Assembly (NCBI GenBank): GCA_023544605.1
Contig: JAMJFQ010000001.1
Span: 1 to 64,000 of the forward strand
From: ANME-2 cluster archaeon
GTDB lineage: Archaea; Halobacteriota; Methanosarcinia; Methanosarcinales; Methanocomedenaceae
Length of the DNA stretch: 64,000 nucleotides
Direction: 5' to 3'
In this document: positions 1 to 8,688 of the stretch, piece after piece
Layout of the letters: every line of letters begins with the position of its first letter
How positions within the stretch are numbered: the stretch's first letter is position 1
Notes under the pieces: model-generated
The model's database searches: none
Seen by the model: only the letters and a program-made list of their open reading frames with translations
Told to the model about the DNA's origin: nothing
Program-made: the position numbers and the translations under genes

Positions 1-469
1 CGAGGTCTTTTTCTGATTTGAGCAGTCCCTCTTTGAAAGCGATATTCATTTCAATACTTGAAAAATAAAAATCCAGTCCTGTAAGTGGCAACTTAGTTCT
101 TGTTTTGATTTGATAATCATCAAGGGAATTTTTTGTAAATTTCAATTCCATTTCAGGGATAAAACTGTCTTTCCTGAAATATCGCGCACTGAGATTGTCA
201 TGTAAATAATTGTCATAAATCACCTCTGGATTACCTGACCGCATGCATTCAAAATCTCCCTCCTCCAGTTCGTGATGCATCTTGGTGAACTCATCTTTGC
301 TCATCCTTTCGATAATCATATCAATATCTTCAGTTCCCCGGCTTCTTCCATGTGCGATGGCAACAAAACCAGAAACAATGATGTATTTGACATATTTTTC
401 TACTACCCTGACAAAATCTTCTGCAAATATATCAAGAATAGTCCGGTCTTTAATTTCTCTATCAATCAT
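1..469 (-). CDS. Nucleotidyltransferase-like protein (partial, runs off left edge)
   Basis: Reading the minus strand from the ATG at 469 gives an open frame of about 156 codons with no stop before the window edge. The translation starts MIDREIKDRTILDIF and carries SGFVAIAHGRSRGTEDIDMI at about residues 27-46. This is the small-residue/Gly loop followed by a D-x-D metal pair typical of the nucleotidyltransferase fold used by MNT/AbiEii-like and DUF6036-like proteins. Such proteins often act as antitoxins or toxins, but some are housekeeping enzymes, and the C-terminal half is outside the window. The plus-strand frames here are shadows of this gene. Family is fairly sure, function is not. Confidence 0.7.
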   Translation of the reverse strand, partial: MIDREIKDRTILDIFAEDFVRVVEKYVKYIIVSGFVAIAHGRSRGTEDIDMIIERMSKDEFTKMHHELEEGDFECMRSGNPEVIYDNYLHDNLSARYFRKDSFIPEMELKFTKNSLDDYQIKTRTKLPLTGLDFYFSSIEMNIAFKEGLLKSEKDL

Positions 470-547
470 ATCTCTAACATTAATATGCGAGACCTGTTTT
501 AATGTTTGTTATTGATAAATACCTAATATTCGCAGATCATATTCTCA

Positions 548-1186
548 TTATTTCAATGCGAACAGATTTCCCATATCCAACTGGCTGGTCATGAACCATA
601 ACCCAAAAACGATCAAAAACACACCGCATCCCATCAGTATCCGCTGGTACAGTAATTCGGACATCAGCGATTTACCCCTACTCATAGCAGTCGACACTGC
701 AGTGTACCAGCCCAGGTCAGCCATCAAGTGCCCTACCAGGAAAATAGAGGCAGCGAACAGGCTGCTCTCAAGCCCCATCAGGATCATCCCGGCCCCCGCA
801 GTAAGCCACCACAACCAGAAATACGGATGGGATATAGACGTGATCACTCCGGCAGCAAACGGACTCTTAAACACGCTCTCACCCCCAAAAAGCGTAGCTG
901 TCTGCCCCTGCCTCATGGTCATGACCCCGAACATCACCAGTACCGCACCGCCCACTACAGAGATCCACAGGATAACATCCTGGTTTGCAAGTGCAGAGAA
1001 CCCTGTCACAATCAGGATAAATACCAGCAACTCTATCAGCGCATGTCCCGACACCACCTTGGGTCCGCTGGTCCAGCCCCTGGTCAGCGACGTCTCAATA
1101 GTTGCGAACAGCATAGGTCCGGGCACAAGGGCACCTGTCAGCCCTACACTGAACCCGATAACCAGCATCTTCAGGATATCCAGCAT
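548..1186 (-). CDS. LysE family translocator
   Basis: This 212-residue integral membrane protein has about six hydrophobic segments. An N-terminal GLTGALVPGPMLFATI stretch (about residues 16-31) and a central FKSPFAAGVITSISHPYFWLWW stretch match the signature regions of the LysE/RhtB amino-acid exporter superfamily, and the length is normal for it. The substrate cannot be told from sequence; members export basic amino acids, homoserine, threonine or cations. It is the last gene of a minus-strand series after gar1, tfb and a 66-residue protein, 28 bp behind the latter, so it may be co-transcribed with general transcription and RNA genes without a functional link. Confidence 0.85.
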   Translation of the reverse strand: MLDILKMLVIGFSVGLTGALVPGPMLFATIETSLTRGWTSGPKVVSGHALIELLVFILIVTGFSALANQDVILWISVVGGAVLVMFGVMTMRQGQTATLFGGESVFKSPFAAGVITSISHPYFWLWWLTAGAGMILMGLESSLFAASIFLVGHLMADLGWYTAVSTAMSRGKSLMSELLYQRILMGCGVFLIVFGLWFMTSQLDMGNLFALK

Positions 1187-1214
1187 TATCCAAAAACCCG
1201 GGGTTATAAAAAGC

Positions 1215-1415
1215 CTATTCTTCGGATGTGAATACTATGATCTCGTGGTTGATATGGTCAAGGGTCTCCCTAAGCCTTTTATGAAGAGGTGTACCATCTT
1301 CGCACAGTGACATATGGTTTTCGATCGCTTCCTTATTACCATAGAGGCGCTCAAGGACCATTTCCTTCTCTATCTGAGCCTGTATGATCGAATCCTTAAC
1401 CTTTATTTTCCCCAT
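1215..1415 (-). CDS. Small conserved-looking protein of unknown function
   Basis: A 66-residue, charged, mostly helical soluble protein beginning MGKIKVKDSII and ending FTSEE. I recognise no domain. A pair of helices is likely (about residues 8-32 and 40-60), with a single Cys and no membrane segment. It lies between tfb (46 bp upstream) and lysE (28 bp downstream) on the same strand. Its codon usage resembles its neighbours, which supports a real gene. Function unknown. Confidence 0.6.
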   Translation of the reverse strand: MGKIKVKDSIIQAQIEKEMVLERLYGNKEAIENHMSLCEDGTPLHKRLRETLDHINHEIIVFTSEE

Positions 1416-1460
1416 GCTACCAGCATCCGAGTTCAGACAGGCATAAAAATATGCCCATCT

Positions 1461-2468
1461 TTATAGTATTATCTCTATATCTAATTGTTCAGCCAATTCC
1501 TTATATCTGTTTCGTATGGTTACCTCAGTGACACCCGCTACTTCTGCTACTTCACGCTGGGTCCTGCGGTCTCCACACAGGATACTGGATATATATATGG
1601 CAGCTGCCGCAACACCCGTAGGTCCACGGCCCGAGGTAAGTTCCTTCTCTGCAGCCTGTCTCAATATCTCCACACCCTTGGACTGCACTTCACCGTGCAA
1701 ATTCAGGCCCGAGCAGAACCGGGGTATGTAATCGATGGGTGACGTCGGCATGAGTTTCAGGCCCAGTTCCCTGGATATGAAACGGTATGTCCTGCCGATC
1801 TCCTTGCGGCTGACCCTTGAAACCTCGGCAATTTCGTCCAGTGTCCTTGGTACACTGCACTGGCGGCAAGCTGCATACAGTGCAGAAGCGGCCACACCTT
1901 CAATACTGCGGCCCCGTATCAGGTTCATATCCACAGCTTTACGGTAAACTACGGCCGCCGTTTCCCTCACATTACGGGACAGACCCAGTGCACTGGCCAT
2001 CCTGTCCAGTTCAGACAGTGCAAAAGCCAGGTTGCGTTCAGTGGCATTGCTGACCCTTATCCTGCGCTGCCATTTACGCAGCCGGTATAATTGAGCTCTG
2101 CTCTTGGACGAAATTGATTTTCCATATGAATCACGGTTACGCCAGTCTATCATGGTAGACAGACCCTTGTCGTGAATGGTATAGGTCATGGGCGCCCCTA
2201 CCCTGCTCCTCTTCATGCGCTGGTCATGGTCGAATGCTCTCCATTCCGGTCCCTGGTCAATGAACTCTGAATCCACGACCAGACCGCATTCGTTACATAC
2301 CAGTTCTGCCCGCTCATAATCCTGCACAAGGTTACGGCTGCTACACTCTGGACATTCCACCTTTGGCTTTTCGAACGAACCGACCTTTTCCTTTTCATTT
2401 CGTATCCTCTCACGGATCTTACTTCTCTGGGGTCTTTCAATCTCTTTTTCTCTTTCTAATTCAGGCAT
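1461..2468 (-). CDS. tfb: Transcription initiation factor IIB (TFB)
   Basis: TFB bridges TBP on the TATA box and RNA polymerase, and helps in start-site choice. The 335-residue protein has a charged N-terminal tail, a zinc ribbon (CPEC near residue 39 and CNEC near residue 58), the B-reader/linker region (GPEWRAFDHDQR), then two cyclin-fold repeats. These carry the expected RSIEGVAASALYAACR and GRGPTGVAAAAIYISS segments and a C-terminal helix-turn-helix for BRE recognition. Full length for the family. It follows gar1 on the same strand, a common archaeal pairing. A zinc ribbon preceded by about 37 residues is slightly long, with an acidic and basic tail that could be disordered. Confidence 0.97.
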   Translation of the reverse strand: MPELEREKEIERPQRSKIRERIRNEKEKVGSFEKPKVECPECSSRNLVQDYERAELVCNECGLVVDSEFIDQGPEWRAFDHDQRMKRSRVGAPMTYTIHDKGLSTMIDWRNRDSYGKSISSKSRAQLYRLRKWQRRIRVSNATERNLAFALSELDRMASALGLSRNVRETAAVVYRKAVDMNLIRGRSIEGVAASALYAACRQCSVPRTLDEIAEVSRVSRKEIGRTYRFISRELGLKLMPTSPIDYIPRFCSGLNLHGEVQSKGVEILRQAAEKELTSGRGPTGVAAAAIYISSILCGDRRTQREVAEVAGVTEVTIRNRYKELAEQLDIEIIL

Positions 2469-2567
2469 TTTTAATCATTTCCTCAATAACAACCAATGTT
2501 CTTGTATTAATTCACAAATATCTATCAAATGTATGGGATACTAACCGGTTTTATATTTACACATCAG

Positions 2568-2828
2568 CTATTTCACATAGACGTGCTTATGCTTGAGACC
2601 GAGAAGTTCCTCGTTTGCCACGTTGCTGTATATTCTGACTGAAAAATAAGGGTGATCGACCGGACCGAACACATCATTTATTTTGCCGAGTTTTTTCATT
2701 TTACGGTTGAAGACCACGTTGCTCATTCTGGGCAACGATGCCTTGTTGTCCATTTGTTTTTTTTCATCCCCTCTGACAATCAAGTTCTTATGGCTGGAAG
2801 TGTGAAGTACAGTTCCTAATATTTTCAA
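2568..2828 (-). CDS. gar1: H/ACA ribonucleoprotein component Gar1
   Basis: Gar1 binds Cbf5 in H/ACA guide RNPs and speeds product release in RNA pseudouridylation; its partner Cbf5 is at 45796. The 86-residue protein has the small beta-barrel pattern of the family: an N-terminal GTVLHTSSHKNLIVRG, then VFNRKMKKLGKINDVFGPVDHPYFSVRI, then a basic C-terminus. The start is a TTG, chosen because a clear GAGGTG ribosome binding site lies at about 2834-2839, five bases upstream. It precedes tfb on the same strand. The glycine-rich tails of eukaryotic Gar1 are absent, as usual in archaea. Confidence 0.92.
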   Translation of the reverse strand: MKILGTVLHTSSHKNLIVRGDEKKQMDNKASLPRMSNVVFNRKMKKLGKINDVFGPVDHPYFSVRIYSNVANEELLGLKHKHVYVK

Positions 2829-2870
2829 TTATGCACCTCTATGAAAGTAGTATATAAACCAAAGTAATAC

Positions 2871-2879
2871 TATATAAAT
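2871..2879 (-). promoter_or_regulatory. Putative TATA box for gar1-tfb transcription
   Basis: The minus strand reads ATTTATATA here, in the 65-bp gap between the PHP gene stop and the gar1 start. A start site about 25 bp downstream, near 2850, would leave a short leader containing the GAGGTG site of gar1. A second TATA-like stretch at 2851-2858 is closer and would cut the leader short. Prediction by pattern only. Confidence 0.5.
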
Positions 2880-2893
2880 ATATCGTAAAAGGT

Positions 2894-3541
2894 TTATTTC
2901 AGGTTGTTTATCAGATTTAAAGGTTGTGAAACAATGGCGTCATGTGCGCGTTTTTCACTCAACCCTGCACCAAGAGCAACCCTATATGCCTGCTCGTCAG
3001 TCATCAGGTCGTCAGGTGAATGGCAATCAGTACCCACAACCAGTTTAGTCCCAACCTCTTCTGCCACCCTTGCCACATGACCATTGGCCCGGTTATGACC
3101 GCAGCGCGAAGTTATTTCAAGACAGACACCCTGCTGTGCAGCGACAGACGCGTCCTCTTTTGAGATCAGGCCGGGATGTGCCAGGATATCAGCGCCTGCC
3201 TCAATGGCTGCCCTGTTAGTCCCCTGTAGTACCGGCTCGGACAGTGTCTCCCCGTGCACGACCACTACCCTGGCGCCCAGTTCCCTTGCTAAAGCCACCA
3301 TTTTGGCTATCTTCTGGGGCGGTACATGTGTGATCTCCACACCCGGCAGCACCTGTATATCCCAGACCTCTTCAAGGTAAATGGTCTTTTTAATGCCGTT
3401 GAGTACCTGTTCGATATTGGAAAAATCCACGTGGTCAGTGATAGCAATGGCCGTGTATCCATGCACAACTGCTCTCCGTACAAGTTCACTGGGAAGGAGT
3501 TCACCGTCACTGAATAGGGAATGGGTATGAAGGTCGATCAT
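2894..3541 (-). CDS. PHP domain protein, histidinol-phosphatase-like
   Basis: A 215-residue metal-dependent phosphoesterase of the PHP superfamily. The N-terminal motif DLHTHSLFSDG (residues 3-13), a central AITDHVDFS, VLPGVEITH, VVVHGE, DILAHPG and the C-terminal VVGTDCHSPDD supply the His, Asp and Glu ligands of the usual metal centre. The size fits stand-alone archaeal PHP proteins annotated as histidinol-phosphate phosphatase family. The substrate could be histidinol phosphate, but no his genes are nearby, so that name remains uncertain. Single gene, transcribed away from the AI-2E permease. Confidence 0.88.
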   Translation of the reverse strand: MIDLHTHSLFSDGELLPSELVRRAVVHGYTAIAITDHVDFSNIEQVLNGIKKTIYLEEVWDIQVLPGVEITHVPPQKIAKMVALARELGARVVVVHGETLSEPVLQGTNRAAIEAGADILAHPGLISKEDASVAAQQGVCLEITSRCGHNRANGHVARVAEEVGTKLVVGTDCHSPDDLMTDEQAYRVALGAGLSEKRAHDAIVSQPLNLINNLK

Positions 3542-3640
3542 GGTCCGGATTAAATAACACAGTGATAGATTTTATATGTATCGCAGCAATGCATAAGAAG
3601 GGTAGAAACCCTTTTGAATTGATAAAATAATTTAGATGGT

Positions 3641-4810
3641 ATGACCGAGCCCCTTGACCGAAAACATTTCACTATCATCGCAGGGATCGTAGTGATATCA
3701 ACTGCCCTGTTAATATTTTACCTTTCCTGGGTCTTCGTTAATGTAATAATTCTGAGCATACTTGGCGCATACGTGCTGCGTCCCCTTGAAATGAGGTTGA
3801 GTGAGTTCACAAAGATAAAGAACAGGCGCATTACTTCCATTCTTACTATAGTTGCAGTTGCATTGGTCTTCTCTGCTGTTTTTTTGAATATCATCTTTAT
3901 AATGGGCTCAGAACTGGCAAAACTCCAACCGGCTGTGCTGGAAACAGATGTGGATGCTATCATCGATTATGGCATGGGACTAATGGGTGACTATATCCCT
4001 GATTCAGTACAGCAGAATATGAAGGAGAACCTTGCCGGTTCGGCATCCTCAACCATATTGTCAGCCGTCACACATCTGCAGCGGCTGGTACTGAGCTTTA
4101 TATCAAATATTGCACTATTTGCCATGGAACTTGCAGTAGTGGTCTTCCTGGTATATTATTTACTCATTGATGGAGAGAACATTGTGCAGACCTTCATCAA
4201 CATCCTGCCTTCCAACAGGGTGGAGATCGTTAAGGATTTCCTGTACCACCTGGACAGCATCTATAACAGCTTGTTCAATGTCTACCTGGTAGTATGCGTG
4301 CTCACAGGTATTATAGGCGGTATCGGACTGATGCTCATCGGGGTCCCATATCCCGTAATGTGGGGTGCTGTCATTGCTGTTTTGGCCTTATTACCCATCG
4401 TAGGACCCGGTGCCTTTTATGTGCCTGCAGCCATTTATTATTTCCTGGTGCATGACCCGGTACGGGCCGTGATGATAGTAATATTCGGCTGGCTGTTCCT
4501 TGAAACTATTCCCGGGAATGTCATCCGCCCCAGACTGATGATGCAGCGGGGTCAGATCCATCCTATAATCACACTGCTCTCATTCACTGCCCCTTTGTTC
4601 GTAGTTGGTGCCATGGGAATTATTATCGGTCCGGCAGCATTTGGTTTCATGCTGGCACTGTACAGGACATACAGGGGAACTGAACCAAAAAATCCAGGTG
4701 AAACTCGAAATGATGGTGAGGTATTTGAGGGAGATGAAGTGGTTGAGCAGAAAGAACAAGCGGATGATAGTGAAGAAGAACCGGTAAAAGAATCTACAAA
4801 AGAGGATTAA
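3641..4810 (+). CDS. AI-2E family transporter (PerM-like membrane protein)
   Basis: A 389-residue membrane protein with the layout of the AI-2E/PerM family. It has two or three N-terminal helices, a soluble middle section (about residues 90-150), then paired helices around VVVFLVYYLLIDGEN and VCVLTGIIGGIGLMLIGVPYP, plus ALLPIVGPGAFYVPAAIYYF and the family-typical PRLMMQRGQIHPIITLLSF. The last 50 residues are a Glu/Lys-rich disordered tail. Family members export small molecules or act as Na+/H+ antiporters; the substrate here is unknown. It converges on the FAH gene, with only 2 bp between the two stops. Confidence 0.88.
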   Translation: MTEPLDRKHFTIIAGIVVISTALLIFYLSWVFVNVIILSILGAYVLRPLEMRLSEFTKIKNRRITSILTIVAVALVFSAVFLNIIFIMGSELAKLQPAVLETDVDAIIDYGMGLMGDYIPDSVQQNMKENLAGSASSTILSAVTHLQRLVLSFISNIALFAMELAVVVFLVYYLLIDGENIVQTFINILPSNRVEIVKDFLYHLDSIYNSLFNVYLVVCVLTGIIGGIGLMLIGVPYPVMWGAVIAVLALLPIVGPGAFYVPAAIYYFLVHDPVRAVMIVIFGWLFLETIPGNVIRPRLMMQRGQIHPIITLLSFTAPLFVVGAMGIIIGPAAFGFMLALYRTYRGTEPKNPGETRNDGEVFEGDEVVEQKEQADDSEEEPVKESTKED

Positions 4811-4812
4811 GG

Positions 4813-5553
4813 CTACGCTTTAGCCACCTGGTTCTTCAAGGTGCCAATACCCTCGATTTCCACTTCCACTATATCGTCAGGCTGCAATTCTCCTACACCT
4901 GCAGGAGTACCGGTAGCTATCACATCACCCTTATTTAAGGTCATGATATGGGATATGAACTCTATAAGGCTCGACACGTCAAATATCATATTATTGATAT
5001 TGGAATCCTGTTTCACCTCTCCATTGACCCGGGAGCGAATTGAAACATCTGACAGGTCGATCTCCCCGGGTTCAATAATAAAGGGGCCAATGGGTGCAAA
5101 AGTATCAAAACTCTTTGCCCTGGTCCATTGGTTATCTATCTTTTGGATGTCCCGAGCTGTAACATCATTAAAACAGGTATATCCCATTATCACGTCATCC
5201 GCACGCTTTGCCGCTATGTTCCTGCATGTTTTACCTATCACCACTGCCAGTTCAGCTTCATAATCTACTTGATGGCTTTCAGGAGGATACAATATCTTAT
5301 CACCGTTCCCTATCACAGCAGAGGGAGGTTTGAGGAATAGTATTGGATGGTCCGGCAATTCCATATCCAGTTCTGAAGCATGGTCTATATAGTTCAGTCC
5401 AACACCGATTATTTTACCCGGCACTACAGGCGGGAGTGACTCCAGTTCTCCAATTTCGTACGTGTCATTGTACAGATCCCTTTCCACGATCACCCTACTG
5501 CCCAGTATGGTCCCGGTCACATTCTTATCTTCCAGTATGAACCTACCCATCAT
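4813..5553 (-). CDS. Fumarylacetoacetate hydrolase (FAH) family protein
   Basis: A 246-residue protein of the FAH fold, which cleaves or decarboxylates beta-diketo acids with a Mg2+ ion. After a short N-terminal domain come KIIGVGLNYIDHASEL (about residues 47-62), PILFLKPPSAV, the metal-binding YEAELAVVIG, MGYTCFNDVTARDIQ and the C-terminal GDVIATGTPAGVG. These are the regular landmarks of the family. Archaeal members are common and seldom characterised; oxaloacetate decarboxylation or acylpyruvate hydrolysis is plausible. It lies 48 bp beyond pyrK on the same strand and may be the last gene of the pyrD-pyrK operon. Confidence 0.9.
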   Translation of the reverse strand: MMGRFILEDKNVTGTILGSRVIVERDLYNDTYEIGELESLPPVVPGKIIGVGLNYIDHASELDMELPDHPILFLKPPSAVIGNGDKILYPPESHQVDYEAELAVVIGKTCRNIAAKRADDVIMGYTCFNDVTARDIQKIDNQWTRAKSFDTFAPIGPFIIEPGEIDLSDVSIRSRVNGEVKQDSNINNMIFDVSSLIEFISHIMTLNKGDVIATGTPAGVGELQPDDIVEVEIEGIGTLKNQVAKA

Positions 5554-5601
5554 TTATTGCCTTACTCCTATGGACTTACTCCTGTAATGTGTTAATACAC
5601 C

Positions 5602-6372
5602 CTAATGACCAATTTTTTTCCCGGTCGCATCCCTATGATATCTTCCAAGCTCACTATTTATAAGCATATTGCCATGGACCACGGGTCCGTCCTTGCAGAC
5701 TCTCAAGCCGGACGGGTCAATGGTGCATGCACCGCATACCCCGATACCGCATTTGAAATACCTGTGAAGACTGAACTGGGAACGTGCTTCCATCTCAGCT
5801 GAATGGAGTATGTCAAGCACCCTGTCCATCATCAATTCAGGGCCGCATACATAACACTGGTCAAAGTCTGTAAGGTCGAACTGGCTCATGAGTTCGGTTA
5901 CAAATCCATGATGTCCTTTACTCCCGTCATCGGTAGCAACGCTGACACGACCACATTTTGAGAATTGTTGCTCGAACAACAGCTCATCCCCTGTCCTTGC
6001 ACCTAAAATAACAGTAATATCCACTCCTTTTGCATGTGCCAACTGTGCTAGCGGTAACAGTGGGGCACTTCCCACACCGCCTGCAATTAGTAGTATCCTG
6101 TCCCCTTCCAGTTCGAACCCTTTGCCAAACGGACCCCTGATGCCGATGCTATCACCAACATGCATATCTGATAGGGCTGCTGTTGCTTCACCTACTCTCT
6201 GTACCGTGATACTGTCCGGTTGTGACAGTGCCATTGGAACTTCATCAAGTCCCCTGACCCATACCATAACGAACTGTCCCGGGGCTGCATCCAGCATAAT
6301 ATCCGTTTTCAGGGTGGTAATGGTAGGTGTTTCATGTATCACCTCTGTAATAACTGCATTTTGTGGTTTCAA
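5602..6372 (-). CDS. pyrK: Dihydroorotate dehydrogenase electron transfer subunit
   Basis: PyrK is the FAD and [2Fe-2S] subunit that passes electrons from type 1B dihydroorotate dehydrogenase to NAD+ or another acceptor. The 256-residue protein has an FAD-binding barrel (PGQFVMVWV near residue 30), a nucleotide-binding domain with LIAGGVGSAPLLPLAQ, and a C-terminal cysteine cluster with spacing C-x4-C-x2-C-x9-C in the segment CGIGVCGACTIDPSGLRVC. It overlaps the pyrD stop by 4 bp (ATGA), so translation is coupled and the two proteins form the expected heterotetramer. Confidence 0.93.
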   Translation of the reverse strand: MKPQNAVITEVIHETPTITTLKTDIMLDAAPGQFVMVWVRGLDEVPMALSQPDSITVQRVGEATAALSDMHVGDSIGIRGPFGKGFELEGDRILLIAGGVGSAPLLPLAQLAHAKGVDITVILGARTGDELLFEQQFSKCGRVSVATDDGSKGHHGFVTELMSQFDLTDFDQCYVCGPELMMDRVLDILHSAEMEARSQFSLHRYFKCGIGVCGACTIDPSGLRVCKDGPVVHGNMLINSELGRYHRDATGKKIGH

Positions 6373-7292
6373 AGCCCCACCTTCCTGTGAGCCAGACCGA
6401 TAATGTCATCCAGTACCAGACCATGGCTTACCAGATATTCGGATAATCCCATGGTCACATCATCGAACACACTGATGCTGTCATAGATGGCGGACCCTAT
6501 CTGGACCGCACATGCCCCTGCCATCATCATCTCTACAGCATCCTGGTAGTTCGCGATACCGCCTACACCTATTACCGGGATATCCAATGCCTGGTACAGG
6601 TCATAGACACACTTTACTGCCACTGGGTGTATGGCAGGTCCTGACAGGCCTCCATACAGGTTGCCAAGGATGGGATACCCGCTGTGAATATCAATAGCCA
6701 TACTCCGTACTGTATTTATGGCTACCACCGCATCTGCACCTCCTCTCTGGGCAGCTTCACCGATTGCTACAATATCTGTAACATTGGGGGTCAGTTTTAC
6801 CCACACAGGTGCATTGGCAGTCTGTTTTGCGGCCCTGGTTATCTCTTCTACTAATAATGGGTCCGTACCCACCACTGCACCGTATCCGCTTGCATGAGGG
6901 CAGCTGACATTCAATTCATAAGCATCTGCACCATCCAGTCCGTCGATAATTTTGGAAAATTCGTCAGGGTGGGCACCGAACACGCTGGCAATCACTGGTA
7001 CGCCGCTTTCCTTTGCGGTATCCAGTTCGCCCCGGAACTCCTTGTATGAGGGGTTGGGCAGACCCATGGCATTCAAAAATCCACATTCCAGTTTGAACAT
7101 GGTGGGATTGGGATGACCCGGTTTTGGTTCGATGCCGATGGATTTAGTAACAACTGCACCTGCACCTGAATTTGCCACTCGTTTGAGAGACGAACCTGTA
7201 GTACCCAGTACGCCCGCCGCCAGTATGGTGGGATTTTTCATTCCCATCCCGGTAAGTTCAATGGACAGGTCCGGTTTGGTCATATTATCCAT
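6369..7292 (-). CDS. pyrD: Dihydroorotate dehydrogenase, type 1B catalytic subunit
   Basis: This FMN enzyme oxidises dihydroorotate to orotate in pyrimidine synthesis. The 307-residue protein carries the TIM-barrel landmarks NPTILAAGVLG, KSIGIEPKPGHPNPT, the catalytic loop ELNVSCPHASG with its active-site Cys, VWVKLTPNVTD, VVAINTV and the phosphate-binding VIGVGGIANYQDAVEMMMAGA. The active-site Cys marks it as class 1B, in line with the adjacent pyrK. The start could also be the ATG at 7283. It overlaps the upstream heptulosonate synthase gene by 8 bp. Confidence 0.95.
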   Translation of the reverse strand: MDNMTKPDLSIELTGMGMKNPTILAAGVLGTTGSSLKRVANSGAGAVVTKSIGIEPKPGHPNPTMFKLECGFLNAMGLPNPSYKEFRGELDTAKESGVPVIASVFGAHPDEFSKIIDGLDGADAYELNVSCPHASGYGAVVGTDPLLVEEITRAAKQTANAPVWVKLTPNVTDIVAIGEAAQRGGADAVVAINTVRSMAIDIHSGYPILGNLYGGLSGPAIHPVAVKCVYDLYQALDIPVIGVGGIANYQDAVEMMMAGACAVQIGSAIYDSISVFDDVTMGLSEYLVSHGLVLDDIIGLAHRKVGL

Positions 7293-8094
7293 AGACCTCT
7301 TCTACTGAAAAATCCTCATGCACTATCTTAGAGATCTTCTCAACAATAGCAGTGGGATCCTCTGCCTGGAACACGTTACGTCCTATTGCCACACCTTTGC
7401 CTCCGGCATGTACCGAATCATACACCACCTGCATAAGGTCACGTTCAGTCTCCATCCTGGGTCCTCCGGCAACCACCACAGGGACAGGACATCCTTCCAC
7501 CACTTCCCTGAATGAGTCCGGGTCGCCTGTATAATTGGTCTTGATTATATCTGCCCCCAGTTCTGCCCCCACGCGGGCTGCATGTTTTACATATTCCACA
7601 TCATGTTCAGAATCGACTTTAGGTCCCCTTGGATACATCATTGCCAGAAGTGGCATACCCCATTCATCACATTTACCTGCGATCATACCCAACCCTTTCA
7701 GCATCTCGGCCTCATCGTGGGCACCCACATTTATATGGACTGACACGCAGTCAGCTCCCACCTTGATGGCCTCCTCGACTGTTGTGACCAGTACTTTGTG
7801 GTTTGGGTCCGGGCCCAGAGAGGTTGAAGCTGAAAGATGGATGATCAGTCCCACGTCCCTGCCGTAACCACGATGACCGTACTTTGGCAGACCCATATGT
7901 CCCAGTACTGCATTGGCACCGCCATCTGCTACTTTGTTCACCATAAATGAAAGGTCCTTCAAACCTTGTATCGGCCCGGCACCCACACCATGGTCCATAG
8001 GAATGATTATGCTTTTGCCGGTTTTTCGGTTAATGATCCGCTCCATCCGAACCGATTTGCCTATATTTCCTGCCCGCAGGATATTCGTATGCAT
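7285..8094 (-). CDS. 2-amino-3,7-dideoxy-D-threo-hept-6-ulosonate synthase (class I aldolase family)
   Basis: A 269-residue protein of the FbaB/DeoC-type aldolase family. The run IIIPMDHGVGAGPIQGL near the N-terminus, LIIHLSASTSLGPD, DCVSVHINVGAHDE, IIKTNYTGD with the Schiff-base Lys, and VVVAGGPRMETERD all fit the archaeal ADH synthase (MJ0400 type). That enzyme starts the alternative route to 3-dehydroquinate used by many methanogens in place of DAHP synthase. A related family name is fructose-bisphosphate aldolase class I, and sequence alone does not fully separate them. The partner dehydroquinate synthase II is not in the window. It leads the operon with pyrD and pyrK. Confidence 0.85.
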   Translation of the reverse strand: MHTNILRAGNIGKSVRMERIINRKTGKSIIIPMDHGVGAGPIQGLKDLSFMVNKVADGGANAVLGHMGLPKYGHRGYGRDVGLIIHLSASTSLGPDPNHKVLVTTVEEAIKVGADCVSVHINVGAHDEAEMLKGLGMIAGKCDEWGMPLLAMMYPRGPKVDSEHDVEYVKHAARVGAELGADIIKTNYTGDPDSFREVVEGCPVPVVVAGGPRMETERDLMQVVYDSVHAGGKGVAIGRNVFQAEDPTAIVEKISKIVHEDFSVEEVYG

Positions 8095-8214
8095 AAATTA
8101 CCACCTGAATCCATTGAAAGGTTATTATGGTACTTATTTATTTAGCCACCTGTGAAATACAAGCATTATTATTCACATTAGACATATTTAATAATTGCAA
8201 ATAGGTTCATATGC

Positions 8215-8226
8215 TATGAATTCATA
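8215..8226. promoter_or_regulatory. 12-bp perfect palindrome upstream of the CBS gene
   Basis: TATGAATTCATA is a perfect palindrome, 48 bp before the ATG at 8274, in the divergent gap between the heptulosonate synthase gene and the CBS-domain gene. It could be an operator. A 12-bp AT-rich palindrome can also occur by chance. Confidence 0.25.
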
Positions 8227-8273
8227 TCAATAAATTGGGGTAATGTAATAAAACGAACGAAAGTGAAGTACCA

Positions 8274-8678
8274 ATGAAATTACATGAAATTTTATTGAAG
8301 GACATTATGACCAGAGGCGTTATTACCATCAACATGGACCTCTCTGTAAAAGATGCAGCTCACCTGATGTCAAGACAGAAAGTTTCTGCAATAGCAGTTA
8401 CCGATCATACTGGTGAGATTATGGGAGTGATCTCAGAGATGGATTTGCTGAAGACCGTAAATGACGTGTCCCTGTTGGATAAACCGGTTGAGGCTGTTAT
8501 GAATTATCATGTGGTTTCTGTTAAACCTACAACTACATTGAAAACAGCGGCAGAGATCATGATGGAAAAAGGTTACCACAGGTTAATAGTCCTTTCAGAA
8601 TCGGGTGTAGGTGCATCATATCGTCCTGTAGGAATAATAAGTGCCAGTGATATTGTAAAGACCATTACACAGCTCTGA
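8274..8678 (+). CDS. Two-CBS-domain protein
   Basis: A 134-residue soluble protein made of one pair of CBS domains (about residues 8-62 and 72-132). The first begins LKDIMTRGVITINMDLSVKDAAHLM and the second EAVMNYHVVSVKPTTTLKTAAEIM. Paired CBS domains form a Bateman module that binds adenosine nucleotides or SAM and acts as a sensor. It converges on a ClC channel that has its own CBS pair (8689), which may hint at a shared ligand, but no direct link is visible. Confidence 0.9.
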   Translation: MKLHEILLKDIMTRGVITINMDLSVKDAAHLMSRQKVSAIAVTDHTGEIMGVISEMDLLKTVNDVSLLDKPVEAVMNYHVVSVKPTTTLKTAAEIMMEKGYHRLIVLSESGVGASYRPVGIISASDIVKTITQL

Positions 8679-8688
8679 GAATTGTTCG

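Noticed and set aside
272..515. Two overlapping plus-strand frames of 76-77 codons
   Set aside because: They are antisense to the nucleotidyltransferase frame, which has recognisable motifs and an ATG at 469.
591..1310. 239-codon plus-strand frame
   Set aside because: Antisense to the LysE gene; low-complexity Pro/Ser-rich translation typical of a shadow frame.
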